Source: Ostrinia nubilalis (lineage: Eukaryota; Arthropoda; Insecta; Lepidoptera; Crambidae). Taken from it: a DNA stretch of 64,000 nt. Below are positions 12,701-24,509 of the stretch, piece after piece. A program made the position numbers and the translations under genes. The number at the start of each line of letters is the position of its first letter. Position 1 is the stretch's first letter. The notes under the pieces are model-generated. The model saw only the letters and a program-made list of their open reading frames with translations, did no database searches and was not told the DNA's origin. The stretch is taken from the NCBI RefSeq assembly GCF_963855985.1, contig NC_087093.1:5339501-5403500 (forward strand). The letters are read 5' to 3'.

Positions 12701-15700
12701 CTAAGCCACGGACTTCCACTTGGCTCGAACTACCCGCAGTTTTAATCCATTAGCAGTTTGGTGCACATAATCTGCCGGCCCCGTTCGTGTGCAATTGGAA
12801 TTCCCCGCGACCAGATATATGGAAATGCTGTTTGTTTGGGCGGCGACGATAGCGGAATACCAAGTCTAACGTGACGTTATCCGAACAGATGAACAAAAAT
12901 ACTGTAGCACCCAAAACCCGGGCAACCATAACGTCGTTAAATCTCGCGGTGACGACCATTTGTGAAATATTGGTTCATATCAACCAACGTAATTGAAGTA
13001 AATAAACACAATATTTTTAAATCTGCGCAAACTATTGCACTGTTCGTGATTTTGTGTTTAATTAAGTTGGCCCAAACTTTACTACTCTAATAAAATCCTC
13101 GAGTCGAGTCGAGAATATCTTCAAGGATTCTTTCATTGTGCAGTCCAACACATGTTCAGAGGAATCCACTATAAAATCACATTAATTGTGCATAACACTG
13201 GAAAAAAATGGTCTCATGTATTGTCTTATCAATGTTATCAAAATAGTAGTTTCATTTATGCTACATAAGGTACATAACTTGTGTAGGAGTACGTTAAAAA
13301 GTGTAATAACCGATCCGTTGGTCTATAACAGCAAGAGTAGACAGAATAAATTGTGCCAATAAATAATGTCGTACCGATTCAAGGAGAGTTTGAAAAAGAG
13401 GTCGTACCCTAGTTGTTATGTAAGATTGATCTCAATCTTACAAGTAGGTACACGTGGATAGGTGTATCAACAAACGGATAAGTCCTTGACACTATCAATA
13501 AAAAGCTTTTTATACAAAAAGAGGCTCGTTGGCAAAAGTTAAGTAATGAACTCAGACTATGTCGTTGAGTTGAAAACATGTAGGTAGAATTTTCCTAACA
13601 AAAAGGTTTTCCAGTTCTGCAAAGTTTTTCATATACTTACCTACATTATTGCGGTACATATTAATGATTTAGATAAGACAATAGAGCAGTAAGTACCTAC
13701 CTACTAGGTACCTATCATACAGTGTTATGCTAAAGAAAATTTTTTTACCGCCTACTCCTATCTTAACGAAAGCCCGCCACTGTATGAAATTAAATTACGT
13801 TTTCCTCTAGAGCCAATTAATTCGACTTACCTTGTGAATAATGATGTTAATCCAGTTGAGTGAGATATGGTAATTTTTTATTGTGTTTATCAAAGCTGGG
13901 AACGGGCAATTTTGTGAGAAATTCAGAACCTAAATGAAGATTAGCGGCGAAGATTTAGTTACTTGTGTGAGATGGGTTAATAAGTAATAATCTTTGTACA
14001 TTATGTTTTCATGTTACGTTATTAATGTGACGTGGAACATACTCGTATGTCATTTAATTTAGGTAGGTTGAAAAATCATATAAGAAATAAGGCATAAAAT
14101 GCCATTGTTTTTAACTTGTTGTTCCGTCTTAGAAGCAATGTGAGTAGGAAAAAACATGTGACATGCTTTCAAAACCATGAAGTTGCCTTTTTCCTGGGAA
14201 ATTTATATGTTGCCAATTATGAGGAAACTCCTTTTGCTCACGATATGGCTCATTAAAGAAATTACATGGTACAAGCTATTACATACTTCTTTCTACCGCA
14301 ACAACCACCATTAATAGAGAAAATTGTTTTTAATATGTAGTTCCCGCTAAATAGTTCTTCCGTCACAATTCAAGCTTTTGGAGAGCTTTTATTCTGTGAT
14401 AGCCTTTTCATTTGAAATATAAACTGAGAATAACTTTTTCATGCAAATCTTGTTAAATTAATGTAGTAATGAGAATTATTTTTTAATAAAATGCTAATCT
14501 TAACCTTCTTTAATTAAAGTGTCTGATTGATTCACACAGCGTTGTAATAATTAAAAATCGTGTTATTGCAAAGCCGTTTCTACAGAATCTTAGTAAGTAA
14601 TAATTTGTATAACTTTTTATTGAAATTCTGAAAATGTATATATCAACCGGAGAGGTAAGATAAACTACATTTTGCGCGAAATTTTAAAGATAAACATCAA
14701 ATGATATTCATGTGACAAAGAGACAGAAACTCAAACTTCTATTTTGCGGAACCCCAAAAACCACGTCTACAGCAACATTGTATTCAGAGTGATAAATGAT
14801 ACGTGTCAGACCTAATAAGCAAAAGCTTATTATAAGTACAGAACTACACCCTTCGGTAAGCTGTCAGCGAATTTTTGCCGCGCGCCCCAGTATTACTTTA
14901 TTTCCATTATTGCTTCGATAGCTCCTACCAATGAGAACAAACGATCCGGCGTGGCACACTCATCACGGATACGGATTGATTGGCGAGATTATACGAGCTA
15001 TCAAGCTATGAAGACCGTAGCGAAAATCGAATGGCGCAAATAGAGAGATCACGTAGAAGAGATGTGTTCTGTTGCACTAGCTCTGCAAGCTTTTGAATAT
15101 TGTTGGAGCTATGCAATATTATTCAAACATTTTAAATTTAGAGTCTCTGATAAAGCCTGAAAATTCAAAGCATGTAGCTCCTAAAATGATGTGCAACATA
15201 ATCTTTCTGTGACGTCCGCATTCCACCCGAGCGACTGCGGGTGAAACAAGTTTATCCAGGAAACATTTAATTTTACACTTAATTATGTTCATTATCATAA
15301 AGTCACTTTGTACTCACTTTCAACAAACCCGCATTAAACCTCCAGTCAACGGAGATTAGGTTAATCCATAACTGTAATTGAAATTCGGGGTAGATTGTTG
15401 TGATAGGTATGTAATACAAAGCTATGGGCATTACACAGACGCGTCTAATACGAATATTGTCACTCATAAACTGATTGTTTGTTAATTTGGTTCTAAACTT
15501 TGTGAATGCTTTTAAATCTAATTGGTTAAGTCACAGTCTAATGTACTAACTTATTAAGTTAGCTTTTATCTTGACAGGTGAATTCACTGACTAATGATTT
15601 CTGTTTATTATGTTTTTCTAAATTGTAATATGTTTATAGAGATAAATGTGCTTTAAAGGGTAAAATAGAATCTTCATTTTATTGTACTTAATGTGAAATT

Positions 15701-17180
15701 ACATTACAGTAAACGTCGTTACGGCGACATAATATACGTTAGCGTGGTGGCTTTTGGTTACCCACATTTCCCAGATGAAGATCTGTGCGATTGTTTTTCA
15801 ACCTTTTTAGATTAAATTGTGGTAAAGTTATTATGTTACCCAGAATTAACTGTATTATTTTACAATAATACCCAGAGGCTAACAATAAAGTTACTTACTC
15901 GTATTTAAAATTATAAAAATAACTATTGAACATACAATATAAAAAATAAATACTGTAGCATCTTATGAAGTTAAAACAGATGCCATTCTGCAGTAAAAAT
16001 TGACTAAATTACATATAGGCTGGTATATTTATGGTCGACTCTACGTTAATTTAGCCCATTCTCTTATGTGCCGTTTTTTTCCTAAAATCTTTAACTTATT
16101 AACCGAGAGACAGTCTTGCCTGATAAGTCTAGGCATTTTTCCTCCAAATCACAAATAATTGTGAATTTGCATATTCATTTCTTAAATCCTCCGGCAAGTT
16201 TCACTTCCATCCAGATAAATATTATATGCTAAACATGACATCTTCCATATACATAGTTATTGAAAATTGAGTTAGGTTTATGAATATTCAGTCTAAACGT
16301 AATATTTAGTTAGTATATGTGAACCACTCTCGTTGCTTACGCAAATTCGTCAATTAGACAAATATTAATCCCTCCGCAACTTCTAACGCGTCGAGTGTTG
16401 ACGCCTAAAATCAGTCTGAGAATTCATTAATTTAAATATCATACCTATAATTTGCACATCTATTTTAATGGATTTTGAACTTTACTCCAATAAATGACGT
16501 TAAAAAAGGATGTAGGTACTAATTACATTCTCATTTTGTGTCTGTATATGTAGGTTAAGTGTAGATTTAGGGTTTACTCTGTACTTGTCTAATGCGTGTC
16601 TTGTCTTTTCGAGGCCTAACTAGGCCATTGTGTTCTGAGCTGGTTTTAAGAGATAGCAAGATTATACACATATACCATACATACCACAGCTAGAATAGGA
16701 CAATCTTGCCTGCCTCGAGCGATGACGAAGTAATGGTCTGTTTGTCTGCTCTAGGTTGTGTAGGATTCGGATATTGCCGACAACGAATATTCTTCATGGC
16801 GGTGATGACTCATCTGCTGCCTTATTCTAAATAAGTATTAACGTCACTTTAAACTCATGATGACGTCACAATCAAATTGAGCAATTTAAACAGTCTGTAT
16901 AAACCCTTTTAGACTGAGATTCCACTAGCGCTCATATTGTTAAGCAGTGCGCCTGAAAATACTTAAGCTACAAATAGGATTACTACGTTTTCCTAGTATC
17001 ACAAGTGACCCGAACTGAGCTTTGGACAAAAAAGGGTTTAGTTAAGCGAGATCTTTATACAAACGGCGCTAATGGAATATGTTTACAAAGAGACCTATGT
17101 GTAGGATGCTCAAAGTCTCAACGACAGTATTCCATACTGAATTCCTCTACTTATTCACTCAACGCAAAGATTCTACGAAC
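9715..17180. other. Large-intron DNA, no feature recognised
   Basis: About 7.4 kb of AT-rich intron without supportable genes. A locally GC-richer patch lies around 12740-12960. A possible regulatory role for it is unproven. Confidence 0.45.
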
Positions 17181-17557
17181 TTTCGTTCAAACGGATTACT
17201 AATGTTTGGCCAAAAAACGTTTCCCAAATTATCACATCGCAAACAACGTTTCGCAAATTTTCATTTGGCAAATTCTCATTTGGCAAAACAACTTATTGCA
17301 AACTTTTAATTCGCAAATGTCGTTTTTGGCATATTATTGTTTAGCCAATTATTGTTTGGCAAAGTATGTTTTGCCAAATGTTTCATTTGGCAAAAATATT
17401 TCACGGTAAACTATTTACAAAATAATTTGATTGGTGCATAGAATGGAATACAAATTAGCTTGTGGTTATTATTTTGTTTAGTTAATATAAAATTTGTTCT
17501 AAATTAATTTTCTTATTTCATTCTTTTTATCGAAATTTCCAAATGATTCATTAACAA

Positions 17558-17730
17558 CTAGCTGACCCGGCGAACTTCGTACCGCCTTAGCGTAGAGATT
17601 TTCTTTATATTTTTTTCCGTAAAAACCTTGTACAGAGTATTAGAAAACTACAAAAAAAAATCAGCCAAATCGGTCAAGCCGTTTTCATGTTATGTCGTGA
17701 CAACGGAAAACGGGTTTCATTTTTATTAAC
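17558..17730 (+). repeat. RTE-like 3' tail
   Basis: It starts actagctgacccggcgaact, contains aaatcggtcaagccgtttt, and lies directly before a second tail of another subfamily. Confidence 0.65.
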
Positions 17731-17732
17731 AT

Positions 17733-17926
17733 ACTAGCTTTCCGCCCGCGGCTTCGCCCGGGGTTTTCCCGGAAATTATTCGAACTTTTCTCGCCTTAAA
17801 AACCATCCTTGAACTTCAACGAACATTAAAAAAAAAGAATTGGTAAAATTGGTCCAGGCGTTGTTGAGACATGCGCTTACCAACACATTTTGCGATTCAT
17901 TTTTATATTATAGATATAGATAGAGG
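17733..17926 (+). repeat. RTE-like 3' tail, second subfamily
   Basis: It starts actagctttccgcccgcggc and ends atattatagatatagat. It is in tandem with the preceding tail. Confidence 0.65.
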
Positions 17927-18186
17927 TGATTCTAGCGCTCGGCGGCCGCTACCGCGGCACGCTTCGCTCGCCTTCCTAACCTAACCTACTATTTTCTGCA
18001 ATACCTACTTTTTGCAACCATACTATTTTCTGCAATTCTTTGTTTTACATAAAATTCTTGTGAAAACCATGATCATATGCCTTATGCTTTGATTTGTGAG
18101 TAACGGTGGGTAAGTATGTGAAGTGTCAATTTGACCAAACAAATTATTTGGGATATAATATTTGGCAAAATAAAACATTTGCTATA

Positions 18187-18450
18187 CAGGGTGTTAGGTA
18201 AATGGGTATATGAGCCGACACTAGCCCATGTTAACATGGGCATATAAATGGTATGGTGAAGTCAGAAATTTGATATCATCATTTTAATTTTTTTAATCTT
18301 CATACAAAATAAATTTTATAAAATCCGATTTGTATGAAAAATGAAATAATTAAAATGAAGATATCAAATTTCTGACTTCACCATACCATTTATATGACCA
18401 TTTTAACATGGGCCAGTGTCGGCTCATATACCCATTTACCTAACATCCTG
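18187..18450. mobile_element. Palindromic MITE, CAGGGTGTTAGGTAAATGGG family, copy 1
   Basis: The ends are cagggtgttaggtaaatggg and its inverse cccatttacctaacatcctg, flanked by TA. Nearly the whole 264 bp is self-complementary around an AT-rich centre. Relatives lie at 20110-20310, 20313/27968 (split), 28620-28878 and 54932-55176. Confidence 0.9.
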
Positions 18451-20109
18451 TATAAACATTTGCCAAGTAAAATTTTGCCAAATGATAATTTGACCAAATG
18501 AATTAGTTGCGAAAAGTACAGTTGCTAAAAGTTCATTTGGGAAATGAAACTTTGGCGATAAGTTGTTTGCGAAGTGAAATTTGGCGAAAAGTAATTTGGC
18601 CAAACGGAAGGATACCCGTTCAAACTCATACTCTGCTGCGCAGGTTTTCTAATCATCTTAGCAACGCAGCTGCCTCGCGGTCTTTGCTGGAACGCAGTCC
18701 TAAAATATTATGCAGATATGCTGCTTAAATTCGTGCCACTGCTCGGCGAGGATTCGCGCTTAACCCTCATTATGATCCACCTGGATTTAATAACGCAGCG
18801 TTAGAATACACGACGTGCTTAATTCCAAGGTTTGTATCATAGAAACAAAGGACGTTACGGAATACGAGTGTGTTACTCAAAATGCATTGTTTTAAAATTT
18901 GACTTTCCAAATACAACGTGCTCTTTTTGATTTCTTTAACTAGTTTTTATTTATAGTAGGTAATTTCCGGAAAACAAAAGGAGCACGTTGTATAATTGGA
19001 TAGCTCAATTCGTAATAATGCAAAGTATGCCTTTGGAGCAGAAAAATATTAACTAAATCATTACGATAGGTCGTACTTATTTGCATAGCAGATGTTTTGC
19101 TCAAGGCAAGTTTTAATAAGCCTATAATATCATAGTCTACTAAAGCAAGACCCTCCTGAAAACTTTGACAAGTTAGCGCTCCTGCACACGACGCCGCTAC
19201 CGCGCCGCGCCGCGCCTTTGCATTTTTTAAACTCGGCCCAGTGTCTACGTCCAACTTCAGTTTGAGAGACAAGTACCTACTTCCCAAATCAACTCAAGAA
19301 TATCCCACAGGTATTAGAAAATGTCAATCCAAAGAAAGCTACCTACTTACTAAGTAATAAACTAAGTCTAAAGCTCACTAATTATTTGTAACAAGAATTC
19401 GATAGAGTACAAAAATAGTATAAAATATTGTTAGGTAAATAAGTAAAAGCGAAAGTTTGTAGATGGATGGCTGTTTGTAGATGGATGGCTGTTTGTAATT
19501 CTATCATGCAAAAACTAAGTACTAGACAAGTTTAATCAATCTTTACAGTTACATAGCTATTGATTTATTTTTGCTACTGCAAAGTCAAAATTAAATAACG
19601 GTAAGACTCGTCAGAATCAGTTAATCAACAACCAGTCAATATCTTTACATCGTTTTGTTATTTTTTTTAATTTGTAAAATTCTATTGACACGGACTTGTG
19701 ATACGATACGCAAGCATTACATTTTGGCTTAGTGTTTATTACAAGAGGGAAGAACAACTTTTGTCACATATTTATTTGTTTTCAAATGTAAATACATTAA
19801 AAAAATAAAATCTAGTTACATTAACAATCATCAATAAAATAAGCTTTTTTATTTATTTCTTCAGAAATAACGCTATTTCATTAAGATCTTATCCTTACTT
19901 AGAAACATCTCAGTTTGTTAATTAGGTCACAAACCCATTCCAAGTAACAAAGCTCTGTGGTCATAGTATTATTAGAGCTAATTTCCGACATAATAGTTAT
20001 TTCTGAGTTAGAGTATGTTTCCCAGAACGGTTCATTGCTAAGAAATCTCATCTCTCAGAAAAGTCGGAAAGCTGAAAAACAAATATACTACACCTCATCG
20101 TTGATTGTC

Positions 20110-20310
20110 AAACATGAGTTGCCGACTCATATTAGCGAAGCGATTTCATACAAATCTGATTTTATAAATTTTATTTTGTATGAACAAATGAACATTTAAA
20201 AAATTAAAATGATGAAATCAAATTTCTGACTTCGCCATACCATTTATATGCATAATAATATGTTAACATGGACTAGTGTCGGCTCGTATACCCATTTACC
20301 TAACACCCTG
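20110..20310. mobile_element. Partial copy of the CAGGGTGTTAGG MITE
   Basis: The right half is well conserved (ccataccatttatatgcata, ..., cccatttacctaacaccctg). The left half is decayed, with only a gccgactcatattagc-like trace near 20123. It abuts a second, split copy at 20313. Confidence 0.7.
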
Positions 20311-20974
20311 TAGATGAAAATTAATAAAATTAAAATGTTGATATCACTGACTTCACCATACCAATCCCGAGTAGCATTTTACTCCATTTAAGAGTTCACA
20401 TTTAGTTCCAATGTGTACTTAAAGCATTAGTACAGTTCACTCGTGATGTATAAGCTGTATTATTGCAATTAATTACACCTATACCTGTCTAAGGGACTTA
20501 TAGGAGTGTAGACTAGTGTAGAGTTATACTTTTATACGATTGTTGGTGTTATAATACTCTAACAACTATCCTTTAGTCAGCCGTCTGACTAAGAGCATTA
20601 TAGGAGGGTAGAGATACGGCAATCGCTGTTTAACGGCCTACTTGTACGATGTTATAGAGCTAGCATTTTAATAGAACACACGTGGTCATTTATAAAGCCA
20701 AAGGCTGTTATGTTTACTTGTTTTAGACTGTTATACAGCTAGTAGCTGTAGTAGGACTTGTTTGTGATAATTAAATAACCTTTTTTTACTATCTGTACAA
20801 AAGTGTTTCAATGGTTCGCATGTGCACTGTAGGCTGTTAAAAGGACTATATGTGTTGTCCATTAACATCAATAGCAGTTTATTTGTCCACAAGTACTACT
20901 CTTATTTGCTTTAAGCTGAACATGAATGTGAATGTGATATTCTATTACACTTTTCCCCAAGCCTGTTTTTAGTT

Positions 20975-21235
20975 GTTCATGGTGGTTCTGTACATGATGC
21001 AGAGGAAAATATTATGCCTGAACCTGAAAGTTCCCTTCAAAATATACAGATATCAGAGTGTGATGATTGCAGTTCTAGTGATAGTGAATACAATTTTGAT
21101 TTGGACAATTATTTATTTAACCTTTCGCAAAAAAATAAGAACATGGGCTATTGAAAATCGTATTCCTCATTCCGCTTTGAATAAATTGTCAGGCATAATA
21201 AAACGGGAACACTACCGTCTGATGCTTTAGGTATT
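20975..21235 (+). pseudogene. Decayed transposon ORF with a WAIENRIPHSALNKL motif
   Basis: Three frames together give an acidic segment (EENIMPEPESS...ISECDDCSSSDSEYN), then KIRTWAIENRIPHSALNKLS, then LPSDALGIHT, so at least two frameshifts separate the pieces. The order (acidic stretch, WA-x2-N-x-I-x-HSALN-x-L helix, LP-x-DA) resembles the N-terminus of uncharacterised transposon-encoded proteins I have seen in insects and cnidarians. That resemblance is from memory. I assign no function. Confidence 0.4.
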
Positions 21236-22935
21236 CATACTTGACTATTAGTAGCTGGGCTAGGCGATTTAACGGACATTAATATTTTTTATTGCGGATC
21301 TCTAAAATTTCAGTATTTGAAAGAATTAAAGATACACAATTGACCTGAACTAGGTACATCTTAAAGCTGTACATAAGTTCACATTAGAATAAATTTATAG
21401 ACATTAGCGCTGTAGTGGTACAAATGTGGAACTTCATATAGATAACAGCATTCTAACAGAACACATGTGAACCTAATATACGCTCACCGCATTAAATCGG
21501 AGTTATAACAGTTCACATAGCCGTATTTCATTTCCACCATTTTGTTCTACATAACCTAAAATATTTACCAAATAAATCTCCAAAATTAATGCAGATTTAT
21601 TACAAAATTCGCAGATAGAGCGATTGAGTTTTGGTTTCATGTTATAATTAATTACCGTAATATAATTATAATGCCAATACAATATCAAAAACTGAAAATT
21701 GTAGATTTCCTCTCAGCCAGATTTAAATATTTTAAAATGAATATCGCGTTTTTACAGAGGCGCGTAAATATTTTAGCTGTAAATATGTATACATTTCACG
21801 ATAAAGTTGCATTCCCAATGGCATTAACATTATTAAGTATTTAAAACCCGTGTTATTATTTGCATAAATGATTATCCGCCCGAGTTGTTTCCCTCTTGGC
21901 ACTCACGTACAAATACCAAAGTTATAGCGCGCGATGTTTTACCGCGAACCAGGAGTGCTGTCTGTGTCTCCCGTGACTGCCACTAGCCCGCTCCGCCGCT
22001 CGCCCCGCCTACGCACACTGCGCTCATAAACTCCGGCGCCCCTCGTCGGCCAGTCCGTCTCAGAAAGGCAAACGGTGCGCGCGTCACGAGCCGCGGGGCC
22101 GGCGCATTTTGTTTCTCACTGTTTTCTTTTGTCTTTTCTGTTTTCTAATTTGTAAAATCTACTTGTGTCACGTTTTTTTCAATTGTCTATAGTGAATAAA
22201 CCATTTAAAACCTACTTATACGCCTATAAAGTAATATTAAAATGTGGAAATAATTTAGGACACACGTGAACTTTATGTAGCATTGGAGTACTTTTGTCGG
22301 ACTTTATAACTTTGAAAGCTGTGCATTTAGCCACTTGTTACTCTTTATTACACTCACGTACGTTGTATGGTTCACACTGCGTCCCATATAGTGCCGTAAG
22401 TCAGCCTTAAGTCCGATGTTACTACTTAAACTGCTATTATAATGCTATTATACTGCTAATGTGTGCAAATTGCAAATTTTTCTGTGTGTGGCCACACTAC
22501 CGCTAACAGCTGATTTGAACTTGTCCCAATTTATTTACTGATTTTTATTATATTTAATATTGTAAAAGGTCTCTAAACTCATCACTGTTACTGTTTTATG
22601 TAATTATATGTGAAATATCGTTTAAATCTGTGTATTGCATTGTGTTTATGGTGCAAATTGTGCAAATACTTAGGACCGATTTGACAGTGCAATTTCGAAA
22701 ATATTACGTTGGATTTTGTTAACATTGTTCTATCTTTGGAAACAGGTACCTATTTGTTTTATATTTACAACAGTAGTGCATATTTTAGAAGCGAAATACT
22801 ATTAGTGTGACCTTATACTGTCACCCGCGTAAGAGGTTATACCTATTTACCTACAATTTTATTAACCTCCAATTATTGATCAATTGATCCTTTGGCATTT
22901 ACTTTCTAATACTTTATTATTTACCAAAAGCAACA

Positions 22936-24507
22936 ATGCTTACACGTAAAGCCTTTGCTCGCCGGGAGGAGTCCCAACTCCAACTGGCTTTGAGAGATTT
23001 GAAGGCAGCCAAAGACTTGATTGAGCAATTAAATAGGGAAAGAGAGGACAATGAGAGGGAGCTGATGGATGTGTGGGATAAAAACAAGCATTTAAAGAAA
23101 GAGATGGCTGAGCTGCACACCAACTATGAGACAATTGTAGAGGAACGGAATAGGCTACAATTAATCATTGACGGGTTTGGTGAGTGCAATGAAGAGTACG
23201 TACACAACCTCAGACGTATGACCATCATGAAACAAGACCTTTATGATGCTCACAGCCATATCGAATTAATGGAAGCTGAAAGAGAAGCCTGCACAGCCAC
23301 CAAAACCCAAATCATGTTTGACGAGTTAGTCGGTAGTGCGCCCAGCCTGACCCAAACTGCATCTGACAAACAATTAATTACCATAGACCTAACTTGTGAT
23401 AATACTTTAAACAATACTCCTGTATGTGGTAAGATTGTCAGATGCAGTAAAAATAAATTTAAAAAGTATGTAAAAATTAGTAATTATATTAAAAAAACAA
23501 ATAAGTTGATTAAAAAACAAAAATGCTTATACAACAAAGTAAACTATATAAATGAGAGACAGCGTCTAAAGAATGAGCTTGACATATGTTCCACAATGTT
23601 AGAGAATAGTGTACTGAAATATGAACATGATGTCGAAAACCTAGAATATAAATTATGTAATCTTAAGAAATCTTTGAACACAATGTCTGAACGGTATCAA
23701 TGTACAAAAAAAGAGTGTGATGAACATTTCCAGGCTTTGAAAAAATTTATATCTAATTGCAACTGTCAAAATTCTATCCTATTGGATGAATCTTGTACAG
23801 ATAGTTTTCAGTCTGGTTGTGAGTCACCACCTACTCTAAACACCCTAAACAAAGACTACTGTCCTAGGATATCACACACATTTACCAGCGGCTCCCCAAC
23901 TAAAAATATTGAAAAAACCAACATAGTAATGTTCAGTGATGAGTTAGGCAAAAATATGGGCCAACTTATTAATAGTTACTTGGGACAAAGTGTAATCAAC
24001 CATTGTTTACCGGGTGCTTCCTATTTACAATTTATGAGAAAAATAACAAATTATTCGTTCTCAATAAATACCACATTAGTAATTTTAATAGGAAATAGGG
24101 GCAATGTAGGCAAAAAAGACCTACTAAATATTTTTGATAGCTTATGTTTACTTAATGTAGATAAAATAATTTTGTTCACATTCCCCTACAGTAGAAGCTT
24201 GCCACAGGAGGAAAATAATTTAAGATATAAATTGAATTTGACATTGAATACACTGACATATAATCAATGCAAATTCCATGTAATTGACATTAACAATTAT
24301 TTAAAAAATAAATGTTTATTGACAATAGATAAATATAATTATCTAAATAAATATTGTAAAAGACGAATAGCGAATTCGCTATCATATTTTATTAAATATT
24401 TAGCCATTAATTTGGCTAGCCAAACTGCTTTTATTGAGCAGAACATGGATGTTCGACCCTTGGAATCTGTTCCAAATCATAATTTAAATTACATCGTAAG
24501 ACAATAG
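22936..24507 (+). CDS. LINE ORF1: coiled-coil and SGNH-esterase-like protein
   Basis: The ORF is intact, 523 residues. Residues 1-80 and about 205-265 are heptad-rich and charged, consistent with coiled coils that multimerise ORF1p on RNA. A short Cys-rich stretch (NCNCQ) follows near 280. From about residue 328 it resembles the esterase-like domain of CR1-type ORF1: MFSDELG (Ser334, block I), GNRGN (386-390, block III) and a C-terminal DKYNYLN segment where an active enzyme has D-x2-H. The His position appears to be Tyr/Asn, so catalysis is doubtful. There is no CCHC knuckle. The ATG follows ccaaaagcaaca. Its survival while ORF2 is broken may reflect recency. Confidence 0.8.
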   Translation: MLTRKAFARREESQLQLALRDLKAAKDLIEQLNREREDNERELMDVWDKNKHLKKEMAELHTNYETIVEERNRLQLIIDGFGECNEEYVHNLRRMTIMKQDLYDAHSHIELMEAEREACTATKTQIMFDELVGSAPSLTQTASDKQLITIDLTCDNTLNNTPVCGKIVRCSKNKFKKYVKISNYIKKTNKLIKKQKCLYNKVNYINERQRLKNELDICSTMLENSVLKYEHDVENLEYKLCNLKKSLNTMSERYQCTKKECDEHFQALKKFISNCNCQNSILLDESCTDSFQSGCESPPTLNTLNKDYCPRISHTFTSGSPTKNIEKTNIVMFSDELGKNMGQLINSYLGQSVINHCLPGASYLQFMRKITNYSFSINTTLVILIGNRGNVGKKDLLNIFDSLCLLNVDKIILFTFPYSRSLPQEENNLRYKLNLTLNTLTYNQCKFHVIDINNYLKNKCLLTIDKYNYLNKYCKRRIANSLSYFIKYLAINLASQTAFIEQNMDVRPLESVPNHNLNYIVRQ

Positions 24508-24509
24508 AG

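Larger units (their letters stand above)
17184..18630. repeat. Degenerate TTTGGCAAA array in inverted halves
   Basis: From 17206 to 17400 and again from 18120 to 18605 the sequence is built of degenerate units of roughly 20 bp containing atttggcaaa, ttcgcaaa or tttgccaa. The left half is mainly in GGCAAA orientation and the right half carries many inverse forms. The ends are mutually inverted: ttcaaacgg..gtttggcc on the left, ggccaaacgg..cgttcaaac on the right. The array is interrupted by two RTE-like tails and by a MITE at 18187. I do not know this element by name. Confidence 0.55.

Noticed and set aside
12750..12959. 69-residue minus-strand ORF
   Set aside because: It has no domain, splice or codon-use support and lies inside a + strand intron. 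I kept only the GC-island note.
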